Shown here: piece by piece, positions 26,101 to 33,794 of the stretch | Layout: each line of letters begins with the position of its first letter | How positions within the stretch are numbered: position 1 is the stretch's first letter | Source: an uncultured Chitinophagaceae bacterium | GTDB lineage: Bacteria > Bacteroidota > Bacteroidia > Chitinophagales > Chitinophagaceae | Length of the DNA stretch: 64,000 bases | Assembly: GCA_936908745.1 (NCBI GenBank) | Contig: CAKZFX010000010.1 | Location: forward strand, 372,001-436,000 | Reading direction: 5' to 3' | Program-made: the position numbers and the translations under genes | The notes under the pieces: generated by a model | Database searches by the model: none | Told to the model about the DNA's origin: nothing | Seen by the model: the letters and a program-made list of their open reading frames with translations, nothing else

Positions 26101-26249
26101 CAGATATAACAGGCCGTGTGGTGACAGGTAAAGTGAAACTGATTTCAGAACTGCCTGGACGTATTATATATGATATCACAAGTCTGCCACCTGCTGTTTA
26201 TTTGATAAAAACAGCCAGCGGGACAGTTAAAGTGATCAAACAACAATAG
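23133..26249 (+). CDS. Large secreted surface protein with duplicated module and T9SS sorting domain
   Basis: From the ATG at 23133 the product is 1038 residues; later ATGs at 23154, 23163 and 23178 are possible. A signal peptide follows (FFLLTLFLWPFMLSAQ). Two related modules of about 400 residues come next. Each opens with a LamG/DUF-like block (LKLWNKANTG...WTDQT; LTFWLKADAG...WNDQA), followed by IESYLAIKYGIT, then IGIARDD/IGLGRDD with NQKQSH/LQKQSH, then LDREWK and a VDDDGDFTNA-type acidic motif. The last 90 residues form a T9SS type A sorting domain (PQPASDRITLEG ... VYLIKTASG). It is therefore exported through the type IX system and attached or released at the surface. Function is unknown; adhesion or matrix roles are possible. 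Confidence 0.85.
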   Translation: MNTYITNMEAMNISKMKFFLLTLFLWPFMLSAQSPGGVGTTNLKLWNKANTGVTTSGSDVTAWTDQTATNTFTVTGTPQYDSAKYNYNPAIVFNGSSRFTGNTSISNITHAFAVGYFENSIGTSSSGAMMGISSGTGSYFFHTQGLPRHFQCSDGVATVDATPASNSIQFSILSEDLGRTPAANDMIRQNGTYLTNNGGDPAPFSGTPTLGSRGTQNVRSTSALVECIIYDASLSATDLNKVESYLAIKYGITLPSDYTNAAGSVVYGTSSYGNNIIGIARDDNSSLNQKQSHYSNDDVRLYLGTLASSNSGNSTTFASNAQFVIMGDNNTPLSFNQANTETPASLGIISRLDREWKITNTGFTGTFSIDIKPTTGSFDAARIRVLIDDDGNFTNAISYSPTISVSGGIITVSGLTTSMIATGATRYLTLAYMPAPGNVSNSLTFWLKADAGITQSAGLVSQWNDQAIQALHVTQGTASSQPTVAADTINYYPVVYFDGSRILTKTTGVAYNALVNVTSGINTNTTGSIFTVGRSTAATGNFFSQWNTIPLGAYIINSSLNSNAVNVGGRSSGVGNIPVADPAKPFISTALETSGTNNALHYLDGSNLQAVTNASNDASTTSSQYLRVGISLKGSVAEAITYNTKLTDNQRRQIESYLAIKYGITMSNTGGGTYGNYISSAGTTLWDAAVNSSYHRQVIGLGRDDSTSLLQKQSHTLDDTTRIYVSSLQSTNAANNGTFSSNASYIIMGNDGGLMERDGRTLSEFPPGQGIYRRLDREWKVTNTNFSGSFSMDMKLSTAYVTAIDIVLLVDDDGDFTNAQVFYPTVSYSGSVVTLTGITTAMIPANSTRYITIASINSRSALPVELIEFTVNLTANKKVRLNWRTATEINSDYFAIERSGNNMQWQEIGQVKAAGNSTQQLAYSFIDNNPLKGTSYYRLRQVDFDGKFYYSPVRLAIINGNGRVLAYPQPASDRITLEGVTGNSHEIMITDITGRVVTGKVKLISELPGRIIYDITSLPPAVYLIKTASGTVKVIKQQ

Positions 26250-26261
26250 TTAGTAACGCAG

Positions 26262-26310
26262 AAAAAAGTGGCGGGGCTATCAGCAATAAATCAATCCCCG
26301 TCCTTTTTTT
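26262..26310 (+). terminator. Rho-independent terminator of the first T9SS gene
   Basis: A stem GGCGGGG (26269-26275) pairs with CCCCGtCC (26296-26303) around a 20-nt loop, with one bulge, and is followed by seven T residues. It begins shortly after the stop at 26249. Confidence 0.6.
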
Positions 26311-26382
26311 AACGCTGCATAAACGAAGTACTCACGGTTAGTTTCTACTAAAAGTGGCGTATGGTGTATAGGTTCAAAAAGC

Positions 26383-26430
26383 AAGTACCGGTATTACAAG
26401 GTTGAAACCTTGGCCGGTACTTCTTTATTT
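26383..26430 (+). terminator. Nested hairpin in the leader of the antiporter gene
   Basis: AAGTACCGG (26383-26391) pairs with CCGGTACTT (26414-26422), and inside it CAAGGTT (26397-26403) pairs with AACCTTG (26406-26412). A T-rich stretch CTTTATTTT follows. Since the T9SS gene already has a terminator at 26262-26310, this one may act as an attenuator in the antiporter leader. Confidence 0.5.
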
Positions 26431-26528
26431 TATGGCCCTTTCTCATTTTATTGTATCCAGTCTTTGCAGTTGCGTTTCTGCCAGGAATCCGGTCTTTACT
26501 GTATCTTTCTTATCCAAAACCTGGTAAC

Positions 26529-28106
26529 GTGTTAGATCAATTTCCTTTTTATCTCGGTCTTATTGTTTTTATTGTATTGCTGATCATGCTCAGTAATAAG
26601 CTAAAGATCGCTTACCCGATCTTATTAGTAATTGCAGGTGTGCTTCTCAGCCTGGTGCCCGCCACACCGTTGGTAAAAGTGGACCCCCACCTGATCTTCA
26701 TTATTTTTTTGCCACCCTTGCTGTATGAAGCGGCATGGGCCATATCATGGAAAGAGCTTTGGCATTGGCGCCGGATCATCGGCAGCTTTGCCTTCCTCGT
26801 TGTTTTTTTGACAGCCATGTCCGTGGCTTTTGTGGCCAATCATTTTATCCCTGGTTTTTCATTGGCCCTGGGTTTTTTGTTAGGAGGCATCGTGTCGCCA
26901 CCCGATGCAGTGAGTGCGGGAGCTATTCTCAAATTTGTAAAAGTGCCCAAACGCATGTCGGCTATCCTGGAAGGGGAGAGTTTGCTGAATGATGCTTCTT
27001 CGCTTATTATCTTTCGTTTTGCCATGATTGCCGTGGCCACAGGCCAGTTTGCCTGGCAAGATGCTGCGCTGAGCTTTGGCTGGATGGTGCTGGGCGGTGT
27101 GGGCATTGGCCTGCTGGTGGGCTACTTATTTATGAATATTCACAAGTGGTTGCCTACGGATGTGAATATGGATATTATTCTCACCCTTGTGGCGCCTTAT
27201 GTTATGTATATAGCGGCAGAAGAAGTACATAGCTCTGGTGTGCTGTCCGTAGTCAGTGGCGGACTTTTTCTTTCTTATTACAAATACCGTTTTTTGAATA
27301 GTTCATCACGGCTGCGTGCCGAAAACGTGTGGCAAAGTTTTGTTTTCCTGCTCAATGGTCTTGTTTTCATGCTGATTGGGCTGGATATGCCCGAGATCAT
27401 TGCAGGGCTGGAGCAGGAAGGTACCAGCCTGTCCCAGGCATTGGGTTATGGCTTGCTGATCACGGCTGTTTTAATTGTAGGCCGTATGCTGGTAGCCTAT
27501 GGCGCTGTTATTTTTACAATGATAGCCAGCCGGTTTATTACCGTCGCCGACCGCAACCCGGGCTGGCGGGGCCCTTTGTTATTAGGCTGGACAGGTATGC
27601 GGGGTGTGGTTTCATTGGCCGCGGCTTTATCAATACCGGTTACAATGGATAATGGAATCGCTTTTCCACAGCGGAATCTTGTCCTCTTTATCACGTTTAC
27701 GGTGATATTGGTAACACTGGTGTTGCAGGGGCTCACCTTGCCCTACCTTATAAAAAAGATAAAACTGCCTGATTTTAAAGATCATTTACCCGAAGAAGAA
27801 ACAGAGTTGATGATGCGGGAAGAAATGGCCAAAGTGGCATTGGAGTATATGACCCAAAACTATGCAGACCAGTTAAAGACCAGCTCCGTGCTGCAGCAGT
27901 TTGCCGGTCGCTGGGAATCACAAATTGAATTAAAAGGCGACAACCGTTTACAGGAAGAAGCCCGTTCCATTTACCGCGAAGTGCTTGAATGCCAGCGCCA
28001 GTTATTGCTGAAGAAAAACAGGACAGAGCCGCAACTGGATGAAGATGTGCTGCGGAAGCTGCTGCATCATATTGACGTGGAAGAAGAAAAGTTGCGTATC
28101 AGCTAA
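26529..28106 (+). CDS. CPA1-family Na+/H+ antiporter
   Basis: I chose the GTG at 26529 (MLDQFPFYLGL, 525 residues) because family members begin with a similar segment; an in-frame TTG at 26451 would add 26 residues. About twelve membrane helices cover residues 5-420. The conserved region GGIVSPPDAVSAGAILKF followed by EGESLLNDASSLI holds the Asp residues used in cation-proton exchange. GMRGVVSLAAALSIP is the later family motif. A hydrophilic tail of about 110 residues rich in Glu and Lys follows. It exchanges cytoplasmic Na+ (or K+) for external protons and serves pH and salt homeostasis. A nested hairpin precedes it. Confidence 0.9.
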   Translation: MLDQFPFYLGLIVFIVLLIMLSNKLKIAYPILLVIAGVLLSLVPATPLVKVDPHLIFIIFLPPLLYEAAWAISWKELWHWRRIIGSFAFLVVFLTAMSVAFVANHFIPGFSLALGFLLGGIVSPPDAVSAGAILKFVKVPKRMSAILEGESLLNDASSLIIFRFAMIAVATGQFAWQDAALSFGWMVLGGVGIGLLVGYLFMNIHKWLPTDVNMDIILTLVAPYVMYIAAEEVHSSGVLSVVSGGLFLSYYKYRFLNSSSRLRAENVWQSFVFLLNGLVFMLIGLDMPEIIAGLEQEGTSLSQALGYGLLITAVLIVGRMLVAYGAVIFTMIASRFITVADRNPGWRGPLLLGWTGMRGVVSLAAALSIPVTMDNGIAFPQRNLVLFITFTVILVTLVLQGLTLPYLIKKIKLPDFKDHLPEEETELMMREEMAKVALEYMTQNYADQLKTSSVLQQFAGRWESQIELKGDNRLQEEARSIYREVLECQRQLLLKKNRTEPQLDEDVLRKLLHHIDVEEEKLRIS

Positions 28107-28115
28107 CTGTGCCGG

Positions 28116-28141
28116 ATAAAAAAGCCACCTGAAGGTGGCTT
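28116..28141 (+). terminator. Rho-independent terminator after the antiporter gene
   Basis: AGCCACC (28121-28127) pairs with GGTGGCT (28132-28138) around TGAA, flanked by A6 and TTT. It lies 14 bp after the antiporter stop and could work in both directions between the convergent genes. Confidence 0.75.
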
Positions 28142-28223
28142 TGTAATGCAAACTACATATGGAAAAGTATATTTCGATCGGTGCTTTTAAAATATACCCG
28201 GTGTGCAGTTTTTTCAGTTTTCA

Positions 28224-28313
28224 TTATTCATAAATAATCCATGACCGTGGTTTATTGCCGAATCTGATCTGTCTGCCCAACGCCATGAATGGCGACACCG
28301 GGTATGTTTTCAT
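28224..28313 (-). CDS. Possible 29-residue small protein downstream of the giant T9SS gene
   Basis: On the minus strand an ATG at 28313-28311 follows the stop of the 1647-residue gene by 14 bp and is preceded by ACAGG. It encodes MKTYPVSPFMALGRQIRFGN and nine more residues ending in SWIIYE before TAA at 28226-28224. The composition is balanced, not low-complexity. I do not recognise it. The frame lies within an 11-bp inverted repeat (28194-28204 and 28295-28305), so a purely structural role of this DNA is also possible. Confidence 0.3.
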   Translation of the reverse strand: MKTYPVSPFMALGRQIRFGNKPRSWIIYE

Positions 28314-28327
28314 CCTGTTCAATTATT

Positions 28328-31300
28328 TTATTTCTTTAAAAGCTTTAATGCCTGGCCATTTACTTTGATAATATACATACCGGGTGTGAGCCTGTACAAT
28401 TGTACTTTTAACTGGTGCAGGCTTACCTGTTCCACGCGGATCATGCCATCAAGCTGCTGCCCTAATGCATCATAAATATGAATAGTGGCGTGCGACAATT
28501 CCAAACCCTGGATAATAGCATAGTCATCAGCCGGGTTAGGATAGATGGATGTATTTATTTTTGTATCGCCGTAGCTCACTAAGCATACGTGTGAATATTT
28601 ATATCTCCCGTCTTCATCTACCTGCATCAGGCGATAGTAATTAATACCCGCAGCAGGCTGCCTGTCCGGGAAATAATAACTGTTAACAGAAGTGCCCCCG
28701 TTACCGGTTGTGTTTACTCTCCCGATAGCTTCCCAACGGCCAGAGCCGTTAATCATTCTTTCAATTACAAAGTGGCTGGTATTTATTTCACTCGCAGTTG
28801 TCCAGCGCAGACCCGTGGTGGAACTATTTTCTTTTACAGCCGTAAAGGTCAGCAGTTCTAAAGGCAATGTACTGGCAGAAGGGACCAGTATATAGATGGT
28901 TGCCCGTGTACAAGCTACCGGTGAGCCATTATCACATACGTCGTAAGGAAAATTAACTGCGCCTGTGAAACTGCCTGCTGCTTCAAATGTAAAGGACCCA
29001 TTGGATAGCAGTGTCAGCTTGCCCTCGTCAACGGTGAGGGTTTGCGGTGTAACTGTAAGTGTGTTTCCTTCCGGATCGTAATCATTTGTCAACACATTAC
29101 CGCTACCGGTAGTGCCTTGGGGCACGAACAGGTAATCATCTGATGCGGTGACAGAATTAGCAGCCGTTGCAGGCAGCACTGTTATAATCTGGTAGCTCGT
29201 ATTACAGTTGGCAGACGGTGAGCCATCATCACAAACCGAATAGCTCAATGTATCCTGCCCCGTAAAACCGCTGGCAGGTGTATAAGTGATGTCGCCTGTT
29301 GTTGTATTAACAGTGGCTGTTCCATTTTTAGGCAATGCTGTGATGGTAACTGATGAAGGTTGTAAGGTTGTATAATTGTTTCCAGCCCTGTCATTAGACA
29401 ATGTTTTCAATGTGACAGGTTGATTCATTTTTACCGTTGCAAAATCAGGCGAGGCAACCGGTTTATTGGTTTCCACGTACCCATTGAGCACTTCGATGGT
29501 CAGCAATACCGGCTGGCAACCGGTGGATACGGATGGCGGGCATACTGAAACATAGAATTGATAGATACCTGGGGTAGCTGCTGTGAAGGTGTACGTACCA
29601 TCGCTGTTCACCACCGGCATTTCATTGCCCGGGTTTGTGTATTCCGGTACCAGGGTTAAAGATCCGTAGGTAGAGCCTGCAGGAATGACATCGTTTACAG
29701 ACAGGTTGCCCCTGATTACATCGTTTACATACCCGACATTGATGTCTGGTTTGGGTTGAGGCTGTACCGCACAGGTATGTATGCTGCTGTTGGTGGCATT
29801 GCTGTAATTGCTATAAGAGCCCGTGTAAACACCGGATTCAGGACTGGTAGATGTTTCCAGCGGGTTGGCAAAACCGTTGATGCCATAAGGGCCTTGTGCA
29901 ATAGCAGATGGTGAGTACACAATACCGGAGTTGTTGACCATCATGCCGGGTAAAAGCGTACCTGTAACACCTGTTTCTGATGCATCACTGCAACCATCTC
30001 CGTCACTATCAAGATCCTGGTGGTTGGGAATGCCATCTCCATCTGTATCCACAGAGCAGGTTGGTTTAGGATTGGCTGAAGCTATATAGCCTGCAGGTAT
30101 TCCTAGTTTTACTTCCTGTAATGAGTTTGTATTTACAGCCACACCACTCGTTCCGCTTTCATACAGCCGGTATTTAGAATATACAGTTGTGTTTGAAAAA
30201 GCAAACGTCATTGTGTTGGAAGTAATCGTAGGTGCTGCCGTATAAGTAGCCAGGGGCACCCATGTTGTTCCGTTCCAACCTTCTGCTCTCATGGTAGAGG
30301 TAGCATTGAGGGCTCCGAATGGGGAACTGGCACTGGTAAGGTTTAAAATAATACTGGTTGCTGCCTGTGGCAGTGGCGGTGTTATTTCAAATATTGTTTT
30401 TGCAAGTGCATTTGCCGCGGTCGTACTTGTAAATGAAAATATGGTTAAGGTGTTATTGTCATAAAGATTTGTAATATCACTGGTAGTAGGTATTTGAGTT
30501 GTTACAGATAAAGGAACAGCCATTTCTGCGGAAGTATAGAAACATGAAGGGCTTTCTATTGCATCAAGAATGCCATCGTTATCATCGTCAAGATCTATTA
30601 AATCATTGATGCCATCGTTATCACTGTCTTTACAAACAGAGTAACTTTTAGCAATAGCATGATTGTAAGAATACGTGCTATTGTAGATGCCACTTCCGGC
30701 ACCTCCTGATTCAATATTATTAAAGAAGCCATTTGAACCATACTGGCTGTTGGTGCCATTTCCAACATACGCATTGGGCGTGCCTGCGGCAATACCGCCT
30801 GAATAAACAGCACCACCACTTGCTGACATGGAACCTGCTGTTGAAGGATTGCTTGCCACGCCGGCTTCCACCGCATCGGGACAACCATCTGCATCGCTAT
30901 CTAAATCCAGGCGATTAGGAATGCCATCGCCATCTGTATCCAGGTCAGTACAGCCTGAGATAATATTCAACGGTTCAACTTCAGCAAAGGCAGTTACTCC
31001 TATGCCTGGTTTAATGGTAATAATGATCTTGTCAATTCCATTTGTAGCGGTAGCTTGTGGTACGGTAAATTCTACGGCACCCCATGCTTTATTAAGATTA
31101 TTGGTGATCGGCGATGTATAAAACACTTCGCCCGTATTAAAAGGAGTGCCCGTATATTTCCCCAGCAGTTGGTTCCAGTTGGTATTAGAACTTGCTACAG
31201 GATAGCCTTTAGTGGTCCAACGGCTTACCCAACTTGGATCGGTGTTACTATAAAACACCCTTCCATCCAGCGGACCAACTACTGTTCCATCATCCAGTTT

Positions 31301-33271
31301 TACAGAAACGGTGAAGTTGTCCTGATAATCTATAGACCAAAAGAGGATATTAAACTTCTGGAATGAGTAAGGATAGTTGATCGTAACAGCAGAACTGTTT
31401 TCATAGTAGCTGAATTCATTGTTATCAGTGATCGTAATATTATTACCTGAAATAGCCGGGCTACCACTTCCGCTTCTGCAAATCATTTCTTCTGTGTCCA
31501 GGACTCCATCATTATCGTCGTCTAGGTCAATCACATCGGGAATGCCATCGCCGTCGGTATCGATACAGTAATTATCTGCTGTGCTTATAGCATAAGCGTA
31601 TGTAGAAGTGTAGTTGGGTGTTCCGTTAGTGTCGGGGTCCACGCTGTCGTTCAGCCCATCATTGTTGGCATCAGCCGCTGATGGATTTAGCTGGCTGCCG
31701 GCCAGTGCACCGGGTGCAATACCAAAACTGCCTGCCAGTGCTGTTGAAGGAGTAATAACATCGGTTAGCGGGCTTACGCCTGCTTCTTTCAGGTCAGGAC
31801 AGCCATCATTGTCGCTGTCAAGGTCTAAAAGGTTAGGGATGCCATCACCGTCTGTATCACAGAGGTTCACTTCTCCACGCATGGCCACCCTGTCAATTAA
31901 GTAATCATCGTCAGAGTTGCCCGCGCCTTCGGTTGTAAACAGTAAATAATAATTGCCAGTAGAAGGCACTGTAAATGTGCCGGCAAAGTTTTTAAAATTG
32001 GGGCTGCTGGCATAAAGTGGTAAAGAGCTTAATAATCCACTTTCCAGTGTATCAACCACTATGTCAAGATCTGCGTTAAAAACCTTTACATAATAATGGT
32101 GTGATGTATTGCCCGTACTTCTGGCTCCCAGGTCAAATGCATACTCGTAAGAAGCACCTGCCACTAACATTTCTGACAGTTTGCAAACAAGAGCCACCGG
32201 TTCGGGGTTTTCCACCAGTACATTTTGTAGACCGCCAGTCGTGTTGATGCCGTCTATTTCATCAAACAGCCCGCCGGTCAGCGTTGAGTTTTTGTTAGTG
32301 CTTCCATAGGTTATGGCGGCACTGGTCGAAACATCAAAGTTGGAGCTACTGTTGGCATAATACCAATTGGAGGGTGCTGTGGCATCAGAAAAGCCCCTGC
32401 TGCCGGTAAGGTTTTTAAAGTAAGAAGGGCATTCTACTTTGTCAGGTATGCCGTCATTGTCATCATCAAGATCTATATTGTTAGGTATGCCGTCACAATC
32501 GCTGTCACCATCAGTGTTTACCACTGTTGTTGCAGCACCATTTACACCAGAATAGCAATTATTGGCGATGCTGTGAAACGCAGCATAAAAACGGAAACCA
32601 CTGGCGGTACCCGGGCTGGCAATCCTGTTAGCATTAGTGGCAGGTGTGCCGGTATGCCAGGTCAGTTCTGCACCTGCAGGCGTATTGCTGGCCGTAATAC
32701 TGTTCAGGTTGAACGTATTTGCCGGGCAAACATTGGAAACAGTCGGAGCGGAAAGGACAGGTGCCACATTAATATCACAGGTATAGCAGGCGGCACGGGT
32801 AATTTTTACCACATCAATATTTACATACACACCGTTATCAGTAGCCCCGGTAATATTCAACTGGCTGAAGCTGGTGGTTCCTGCGGGAATGGTATACGTA
32901 ACATCTCCCCACGCATTAGCAGGGAAAGCATTATTCATAACAGAGCCGGAGTTCAAAGCAGCACTGCCCACGCTTGTCAGCACCAGCGGACCACGACGGC
33001 TGTCATTCTGGTAGTTACCACGGATCGTGATAACATCACCCGCCTGGAAACTTGTACTGCTGGAATAAACCACGTTAGCACCATCGCTGTATAGTTTTCC
33101 ACCCGTGTCGTTTTGAGTGTTTTCGCTGATAGTCGTATAACTATCAAGGTTGCCATTACTTACCCAGCTGACTGCTGGATTTGTTGCATAAGTGCCATAG
33201 GGGCACTGGCCGTTAGCAACATTACAAATGCTGCTGACCAGGATTACCAAAAAGAGTATGGATCGGTTCAT
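28328..33271 (-). CDS. Giant T9SS-exported protein with thrombospondin type 3 repeats and Ig-like domains
   Basis: The protein has 1647 residues and a signal peptide (FLVILVSSICNVANG). The middle contains six calcium-binding thrombospondin type 3 segments of the form DTDGDGIPNxxDLDxDNDG, which alternate between a DLDDDNDGI type and a DLDSDxDGC type. Between them are beta-rich segments of 80-170 residues. Near residues 1280-1480 are cadherin/Ig-like repeats (YTPASGFTGQDTLSYSVCDDG; FTGAVNFPYDVCDNG). The C-terminal region has a conserved LPLELLTFTA element and a T9SS type A sorting domain (IYPNPADDYAIIQG ... GMYIIKVNGQ). It is probably a surface or extracellular-matrix protein that is stiffened by calcium. 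Its ligand is unknown. Confidence 0.88.
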   Translation of the reverse strand: MNRSILFLVILVSSICNVANGQCPYGTYATNPAVSWVSNGNLDSYTTISENTQNDTGGKLYSDGANVVYSSSTSFQAGDVITIRGNYQNDSRRGPLVLTSVGSAALNSGSVMNNAFPANAWGDVTYTIPAGTTSFSQLNITGATDNGVYVNIDVVKITRAACYTCDINVAPVLSAPTVSNVCPANTFNLNSITASNTPAGAELTWHTGTPATNANRIASPGTASGFRFYAAFHSIANNCYSGVNGAATTVVNTDGDSDCDGIPNNIDLDDDNDGIPDKVECPSYFKNLTGSRGFSDATAPSNWYYANSSSNFDVSTSAAITYGSTNKNSTLTGGLFDEIDGINTTGGLQNVLVENPEPVALVCKLSEMLVAGASYEYAFDLGARSTGNTSHHYYVKVFNADLDIVVDTLESGLLSSLPLYASSPNFKNFAGTFTVPSTGNYYLLFTTEGAGNSDDDYLIDRVAMRGEVNLCDTDGDGIPNLLDLDSDNDGCPDLKEAGVSPLTDVITPSTALAGSFGIAPGALAGSQLNPSAADANNDGLNDSVDPDTNGTPNYTSTYAYAISTADNYCIDTDGDGIPDVIDLDDDNDGVLDTEEMICRSGSGSPAISGNNITITDNNEFSYYENSSAVTINYPYSFQKFNILFWSIDYQDNFTVSVKLDDGTVVGPLDGRVFYSNTDPSWVSRWTTKGYPVASSNTNWNQLLGKYTGTPFNTGEVFYTSPITNNLNKAWGAVEFTVPQATATNGIDKIIITIKPGIGVTAFAEVEPLNIISGCTDLDTDGDGIPNRLDLDSDADGCPDAVEAGVASNPSTAGSMSASGGAVYSGGIAAGTPNAYVGNGTNSQYGSNGFFNNIESGGAGSGIYNSTYSYNHAIAKSYSVCKDSDNDGINDLIDLDDDNDGILDAIESPSCFYTSAEMAVPLSVTTQIPTTSDITNLYDNNTLTIFSFTSTTAANALAKTIFEITPPLPQAATSIILNLTSASSPFGALNATSTMRAEGWNGTTWVPLATYTAAPTITSNTMTFAFSNTTVYSKYRLYESGTSGVAVNTNSLQEVKLGIPAGYIASANPKPTCSVDTDGDGIPNHQDLDSDGDGCSDASETGVTGTLLPGMMVNNSGIVYSPSAIAQGPYGINGFANPLETSTSPESGVYTGSYSNYSNATNSSIHTCAVQPQPKPDINVGYVNDVIRGNLSVNDVIPAGSTYGSLTLVPEYTNPGNEMPVVNSDGTYTFTAATPGIYQFYVSVCPPSVSTGCQPVLLTIEVLNGYVETNKPVASPDFATVKMNQPVTLKTLSNDRAGNNYTTLQPSSVTITALPKNGTATVNTTTGDITYTPASGFTGQDTLSYSVCDDGSPSANCNTSYQIITVLPATAANSVTASDDYLFVPQGTTGSGNVLTNDYDPEGNTLTVTPQTLTVDEGKLTLLSNGSFTFEAAGSFTGAVNFPYDVCDNGSPVACTRATIYILVPSASTLPLELLTFTAVKENSSTTGLRWTTASEINTSHFVIERMINGSGRWEAIGRVNTTGNGGTSVNSYYFPDRQPAAGINYYRLMQVDEDGRYKYSHVCLVSYGDTKINTSIYPNPADDYAIIQGLELSHATIHIYDALGQQLDGMIRVEQVSLHQLKVQLYRLTPGMYIIKVNGQALKLLKK

Positions 33272-33734
33272 AATAAGGGTTTTTAAGTGGATAATTCATT
33301 AGTAAGACGAGTCTGTTCTTTTAGCAGATGTCTTGCATTCAGTTTAAACTATTTAAAAAGGGATCTTTAAAGCAGAAGTATAGAATGATTGGTCAGGCTG
33401 CTCCATATAGCATGGAACACCCTTTGAAGGCATTATCTGGGTCATGGATGGTTATGTTGTTTCGAATGCAAAAATAGACCAGGCTAAAGGGGGTATTTGT
33501 CGTAATCGTTAGCCAGCTTGTCTTATAAATACTACAAAAAAGTATTCCTACTCGCTCGTAAGTAAAAACAACTATATAGCCACCTGTGTTTTTATTTATT
33601 TTTTTTGAAAAAAAAGACCGTCCTTTTATTACTGCTTTTCTTTTTAGCATTTTTTTACCTGCATTACGGGGAAATTTTCTGTTTACAGGCACTTCAGGGC
33701 GCAGGCAAAACTACGGAGGGCTCTTTTTTTGCGC
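33272..33734. other. Non-coding region upstream of the giant T9SS gene
   Basis: About 460 bp between the minus-strand start at 33271 and the terminator at 33735. It holds a candidate minus-strand -7 box at 33469-33476 and a T-rich stretch at 33600-33660. Small frames exist on both strands but none has support. Confidence 0.5.
33469..33476 (-). promoter_or_regulatory. Candidate -7 box for the giant T9SS gene
   Basis: The + strand reads CAAAAATA, which is TATTTTTG on the minus strand and matches TAnnTTTG. It would give a leader of about 190 nt. No clear -33 element is seen. Confidence 0.3.
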
Positions 33735-33778
33735 ATAAAAAAAGGGTAATGACCATCCTGATGACAGACATTACCCTT
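33735..33778 (-). terminator. Rho-independent terminator of the sigma-54 response regulator gene
   Basis: AAGGGTAATG (33742-33751) and CATTACCCTT (33769-33778) form a 10-bp stem with a 17-nt loop. Read on the minus strand it is followed by a run of seven T. It lies 16 bp after the stop of the regulator. Confidence 0.8.
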
Positions 33779-33794
33779 AGGCTTGATAGTAAAC

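Noticed and set aside
29990..31870. Regularly spaced similar DNA segments resembling an array
   Set aside because: They are the codons of the thrombospondin type 3 repeats in the minus-strand gene, not CRISPR repeats.
33393..33692. A 99-codon minus-strand frame upstream of the giant T9SS gene
   Set aside because: Its residues show no domain or signal pattern and the region looks like a promoter and leader.
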